From JAGXIT01 sp964393815 (GTDB lineage Bacteria; Patescibacteriota; Saccharimonadia; Saccharimonadales; UBA4665), in NCBI GenBank assembly GCA_964393815.1, contig CAYMUP010000036.1, positions 1 to 8,565 on the forward strand: a stretch of DNA of 8,565 nucleotides, given 5' to 3'. Numbering within the stretch: position 1 is the stretch's first letter; every line of letters starts with the position of its first letter. The notes below the pieces were generated by a model. It made no database searches. It was not told the DNA's origin and saw nothing but the letters and a program-made list of their open reading frames with translations. The position numbers were made by a program, and so were the translations under genes. Of this stretch, positions 6,056-8,565 are shown piece by piece.

Positions 6056-6775
6056 ATGTCACAAAATTCCCCAGAAACAGGGTGGGGGAGTTGCTCACCA
6101 AAAGAAAATCAATATCATATGGCGCCTGGGCCTGGCGCACTCCCCATACCGAACGTCCCGGTGACTGACTTGGGTGGCGATTATGATAAACGCGTGCGGA
6201 CTACTGGCGTGGAATTGTTAGTACCCCTACACGAATCTGAAAATTCAGGGCATCTTGGACTAATTCAGTTCGGCAAAGAGACTTCATACACCGAGTTAAT
6301 CGATGATATCTTCCCGGATAGTGCAGAAAACTCCGTATTTAGAACGAGACTTGCTTACCACATCGTCGCTGGTAATATTGATCTTTCTGGGCTGAAAGTA
6401 CTCAAAGGCAAGTTCCTCGAAGGTAGAGCGATAGAAAAGAGAGACGACGCAGAGTCAATTTTATTCCAAGAGGCCAGGAACTACTTTCTTAGCTTGAGGA
6501 ATACACACCAAATAGTAACGTTGTCTTACCGTGGAGATGATGGCGATGGCAGACTACGAAATGCCGGGCTTGCTTCTGTTGAATTAGTCGACGCTAACAT
6601 TGACCTAATCATTGCTCTTTATATGTTTGACCCAAAAAATCCGTTTGCATCGGCACTATCCCGAATTAATCACGCAGAAAAATACGGAATGGTGGACGTT
6701 GGCTCACGTGAATATGCTATAGAATGCATCAGAGATGGTACATTCCATGAAAAATTCAAATCTTACATCTATTAA
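6056..6775 (+). CDS. Hypothetical protein in the nusG-rplK gap
   Basis: I do not recognise this 239-residue protein. The first 40 residues are Pro/Gly-rich and polar (MAPGPGALPIPNVPV), probably unstructured. The remainder looks like a folded, acidic, soluble domain with mixed helix and strand (GVELLVPLH, GLIQFGKE, HQIVTLSYRG, LIIALYMFDP). There is no membrane segment or signal peptide. The start lies three bases after the nusG stop with no clear Shine-Dalgarno, so translation probably depends on termination of nusG; an in-frame ATG at residue 22 is an alternative. It uses AGA, ATA and TTA codons more than nusG or rplK do, suggesting weaker expression or a different origin. The long intact frame makes it likely to be a real gene. 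Confidence 0.65.
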   Translation: MSQNSPETGWGSCSPKENQYHMAPGPGALPIPNVPVTDLGGDYDKRVRTTGVELLVPLHESENSGHLGLIQFGKETSYTELIDDIFPDSAENSVFRTRLAYHIVAGNIDLSGLKVLKGKFLEGRAIEKRDDAESILFQEARNYFLSLRNTHQIVTLSYRGDDGDGRLRNAGLASVELVDANIDLIIALYMFDPKNPFASALSRINHAEKYGMVDVGSREYAIECIRDGTFHEKFKSYIY

Positions 6776-6801
6776 CTCCAGATCGTCGTCACGTCGTCGC
6801 C

Positions 6802-6830
6802 TTGTACTCTAAGGGTTAAACTGCTATAAT
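6802..6830 (+). promoter_or_regulatory. Promoter of the rplK-rplA genes
   Basis: TTGTAC (6802-6807), a 17-nt spacer and a perfect TATAAT (6825-6830) with an extended-10 TG (6822-6823) predict initiation near 6837. This is the best promoter in the window and separates L11/L1 expression from secE-nusG. No clear terminator lies between 6775 and the promoter, only a direct repeat CGTCGTC (6784-6790 and 6792-6798), so upstream read-through can add to it. Confidence 0.85.
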
Positions 6831-6861
6831 TTATTAGTTACGCACTACTTAAAAGGTAGGA

Positions 6862-6911
6862 GAACGGCGCAGCTAGCTTCAAACGCTGCACTAATCACCG
6901 TTCGAAAGGAG
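6862..6911 (+). promoter_or_regulatory. Structured rplK leader, possible r-protein binding site
   Basis: A 6-bp outer stem GAACGG/CCGTTC (6862-6867 and 6898-6903) encloses an inner stem GCAGC/GCTGC (6869-6873 and 6885-6889) with an 11-nt loop. The 3' side has an 8-nt internal loop ACTAATCA, the 5' side one unpaired C. The ribosome-binding site AAAGGAG (6905-6911) directly follows, 11 nt before the ATG. In many bacteria L1 represses the L11-L1 operon by binding such an asymmetric-loop hairpin; that role here is inferred. The rplA leader is built the same way. Confidence 0.6.
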
Positions 6912-6922
6912 ATATAACAACT

Positions 6923-7351
6923 ATGGCTAAAGCAGTAAAAGCCAATCTAAAAATGAAGCTAAAAGGTGGCCAAGCCAGCGCCGCGCCGCCCGTTGGTAGC
7001 ACCCTCGGTCAGTACGGGGTCAACATGATGGATTTTATCCAGCCGTTTAACGACGCCACCAAAGACATGCAGGGCAAAACTGTCACTGCACACATCACTA
7101 TTTATGACGACCGTACCATGGACTTCCGTGTTGTTGCCGAGCCGACAGACGACCGTATTCGCGCCGCTCTGGGCATTCAGAAAGGCTCTGGCCGGCCAAA
7201 CAGCGAAAAGATCGCCAAAAAACTCAGCCAGGCAGATCTAACGCGCATCGCCGAAGAAAAAGCCATCGACATGAACGCTGACGACGTTGAGTCTATCAAA
7301 AAAATGGTCGCCGGTACTGCTCGCAGCATGGGCGTAGAGATCGAAGGCTAA
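6923..7351 (+). CDS. rplK: 50S ribosomal protein L11
   Basis: L11 forms the base of the ribosomal GTPase-associated centre with 23S rRNA and L10/L12. The 142-residue protein matches the family length. The N-terminal domain (about 9-70) has the proline hinge APPVGSTLGQYGVNMMDF (21-38), and the C-terminal rRNA-binding domain (72-142) ends in the typical GTARSMGVEIEG. The start is supported by AAAGGAG 11 nt upstream. It is separated from rplA by an unknown 75-codon ORF instead of the usual short gap. Confidence 0.98.
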   Translation: MAKAVKANLKMKLKGGQASAAPPVGSTLGQYGVNMMDFIQPFNDATKDMQGKTVTAHITIYDDRTMDFRVVAEPTDDRIRAALGIQKGSGRPNSEKIAKKLSQADLTRIAEEKAIDMNADDVESIKKMVAGTARSMGVEIEG

Positions 7352-7353
7352 TC

Positions 7354-7581
7354 ATGCCAGGCGAAGGTAAGCACATAGAGCGCTGTCCACTTGGTCCGCA
7401 CACTGAAGTGCAGGAACTCCCTATAGATGGGGATGATCAGGCAGGAGATTTTTTCACTACAACCTATACCCCAAAAGGTACGCTACCTCCACTTTGTAAC
7501 CCTCGCTCGCCCGAGCATACAGTTCATGCTAGTGAAGCAGCTGAACCAGGCTTGGACGGTAACGCATATTGGAATTTTTAG
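7354..7581 (+). CDS. Hypothetical 75-aa protein between rplK and rplA
   Basis: This small frame begins two bases after the rplK stop. A GAAGG (7343-7347) inside the end of rplK could serve as ribosome-binding site. The product is acidic, rich in Pro, Gly, His and Thr, has two cysteines (C11 and one near residue 48), and contains no membrane segment; it looks largely unstructured. I recognise no family. Position and frame length suggest a real coupled ORF, but without homologues it could be a chance frame. A second overlapping plus-strand frame at 7427-7612 is less likely. Confidence 0.45.
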   Translation: MPGEGKHIERCPLGPHTEVQELPIDGDDQAGDFFTTTYTPKGTLPPLCNPRSPEHTVHASEAAEPGLDGNAYWNF

Positions 7582-7590
7582 ATTAATTAA

Positions 7591-7651
7591 TTTGTGGGAC
7601 TTGGACGTATAAAGAAACAAGAAACGTCCGAGGCTAGTACCACGAAAGGAG
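7591..7651 (+). promoter_or_regulatory. Structured rplA leader resembling that of rplK
   Basis: An outer stem TTTGTGG/CCACGAA (7591-7597 and 7640-7646, one G-T pair) encloses an inner stem CTTGGACG/CGTCCGAG (7600-7607 and 7625-7632, one G-T pair) with a 17-nt A-rich loop. The 3' internal loop is GCTAGTA (7633-7639), the 5' side GA. The ribosome-binding site AAAGGAG (7645-7651) overlaps the end of the outer stem, 11 nt before the ATG. The trailing sequence CGAAAGGAGAT is identical to that after the rplK hairpin. Forming the outer stem could hide part of the ribosome-binding site. Confidence 0.6.
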
Positions 7652-7662
7652 ATTTTATAACA

Positions 7663-8565
7663 ATGGCAAAGACAAAAGCAGAGATTCTAGACGAGGCAAA
7701 AGATCTTAAACTCGAAGTGACCGAAAAAAACACGGTTGCCGAGATCACCGAGGCTATTGAAAAAGCAAATGATGTGAAACCATCAGAGGAAAAAGACCAA
7801 TCCCAGGTGAAAAGTGCCAAATCTGGTAAGCGCAGCGCCAAGGGTGTCGAAGAGGCAGAAGCCAAGGCTGAAAAGATCGATCGACAACATCACCGCGAAG
7901 AAACCGAGGCAGAAGAGTCCGAAAAGCCAAAACAGCCCGTCAAACCTACCCGCAGCCGCCTAGAACGGCGCGCTAAAGGATTCCGAAAAGCCGCTGATCT
8001 AATCGAAAAGGGCAAAGTCTACGGACTTAAAGAAGCACTGGAGCTTGCTACCAAAACCAGCGCCACCAAGTTTGACAGTAGCGTCGAGTTGCACGTCAAC
8101 CTGGGTGTTGACCCACGCCAGGCCGACCAAAACATCCGCTCGAGCCTAGTACTGCCTGCCGGTACTGGCAAAACTGTACGGGTCGCAGTGCTGTCCGACG
8201 ACAAAGCCGAGGGAGCAGATCTTTCTGGCGTCGAGGCAATCCTCAAAGAGCTCGAAAAAGGCCAAATCAATTTCGACACGCTTATTGCCACTCCGGCCAA
8301 CATGCCAAAACTCGGCAAATACGCCCGACTGCTTGGCCCACGAGGTCTCATGCCTAACCCCAAGAGCGGCACTGTTACAACCGACGTAGCAAGAGCCGTC
8401 CAAGAGGCCAAGGCCGGCCGTGTCGAATACCGCGTCGACAGCGCTGGGATCATTCATCTTAGTGTTGGCAAAGTCAGCTTTGGCGGTGCCAAACTGCTAG
8501 AAAACGCTACCGCCGTCATGGACAGCATAAGAAGCAACAAACCGCAGAGCATCAAAGGCATCTAC
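7663..8565 (+). CDS. rplA: 50S ribosomal protein L1 with N-terminal extension (3' end outside window)
   Basis: L1 binds 23S rRNA at the mobile L1 stalk near the E site and often represses its own operon. The 301 residues in view lack only the last stretch of the family. The L1 core starts near residue 100 and shows VELHVNLGVDPRQADQNIR, LPAGTGKTVRVAV, the LLGPRGLMPNPKSGTV signature (223-238) and GRVEYRVDSAGIIHLSVGK. Ahead of it are about 100 extra residues: a 35-residue helical piece with AEILDEAKDLKLEVTEKN that resembles SAP/Rho-N folds, then a highly charged Lys/Glu linker (38-98). The usual L1 is about 230 residues. The start is fixed by AAAGGAG 11 nt upstream, and no later ATG with a ribosome-binding site is seen before the core. 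Confidence 0.96.
   Translation, partial: MAKTKAEILDEAKDLKLEVTEKNTVAEITEAIEKANDVKPSEEKDQSQVKSAKSGKRSAKGVEEAEAKAEKIDRQHHREETEAEESEKPKQPVKPTRSRLERRAKGFRKAADLIEKGKVYGLKEALELATKTSATKFDSSVELHVNLGVDPRQADQNIRSSLVLPAGTGKTVRVAVLSDDKAEGADLSGVEAILKELEKGQINFDTLIATPANMPKLGKYARLLGPRGLMPNPKSGTVTTDVARAVQEAKAGRVEYRVDSAGIIHLSVGKVSFGGAKLLENATAVMDSIRSNKPQSIKGIY

Noticed and set aside
7427..7612. 61-codon plus-strand frame overlapping the 75-aa ORF
   Set aside because: It starts inside the other ORF without a ribosome-binding site and runs into the rplA leader hairpin.
7608..7613. TATAAA as a promoter for rplA
   Set aside because: No acceptable -35 box lies 16-18 nt upstream, and the bases fall in the loop of the leader hairpin.
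8019..8457. Minus-strand frames opposite rplA
   Set aside because: They lie entirely within the conserved L1 reading frame on the plus strand.

Overview
The window looks like chromosomal DNA from a Patescibacteria/CPR-type bacterium, most likely a Saccharibacteria (TM7) relative. This is an inference from small compact genes, short gaps, a conserved secE-nusG-rplK-rplA block with unusual protein extensions, and an M48/YgjP-type metallopeptidase next to a P-loop kinase. No marker here fixes the phylum. The standard code fits: SecE, NusG, L11 and L1 all read through without in-frame TGA.

Left part (1-486). Two tRNA genes lie on the minus strand: tRNA-Leu(GAG) with encoded CCA, and a tRNA-Val(UAC) cut by the window edge. 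The 188-bp spacer between them carries two copies of a small hairpin repeat. 

Accessory part (487-4951). On the plus strand are a P-loop nucleotide kinase-like ATPase, an immediately abutting DUF45/YgjP-type zinc metallopeptidase, a possible 31-codon membrane peptide ORF, and a soluble PAS histidine kinase with no partner regulator in view. The kinase gene ends in a tail-to-tail stop-codon overlap with a minus-strand family 2 glycosyltransferase that has several membrane segments. Upstream of that gene, also on the minus strand, is a small two-helix membrane protein. Several of these genes have a recognisable -10 box only 6-10 nt before the ATG and no Shine-Dalgarno, so they look leaderless.

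Ribosomal/transcription part (4993-8565). A strong promoter precedes secE and nusG (protein export, transcription elongation), followed by an unrecognised 239-aa ORF. A second strong promoter precedes rplK (L11), then an unrecognised 75-aa ORF, then rplA (L1), which runs off the window. rplK and rplA are each preceded by a similarly built two-stem RNA leader followed by the same CGAAAGGAGAT ribosome-binding segment, which suggests shared control, possibly by L1 itself. L1 carries a roughly 100-residue N-terminal extension with a SAP/Rho-N-like start and a charged linker.

The most notable points are the twin leaders, the extended L1, the two unknown ORFs slotted into a normally tight ribosomal gene order, the apparent leaderless promoters, and the layered hairpins in the secE leader. 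I found no CRISPR array, insertion sequence or phage gene.
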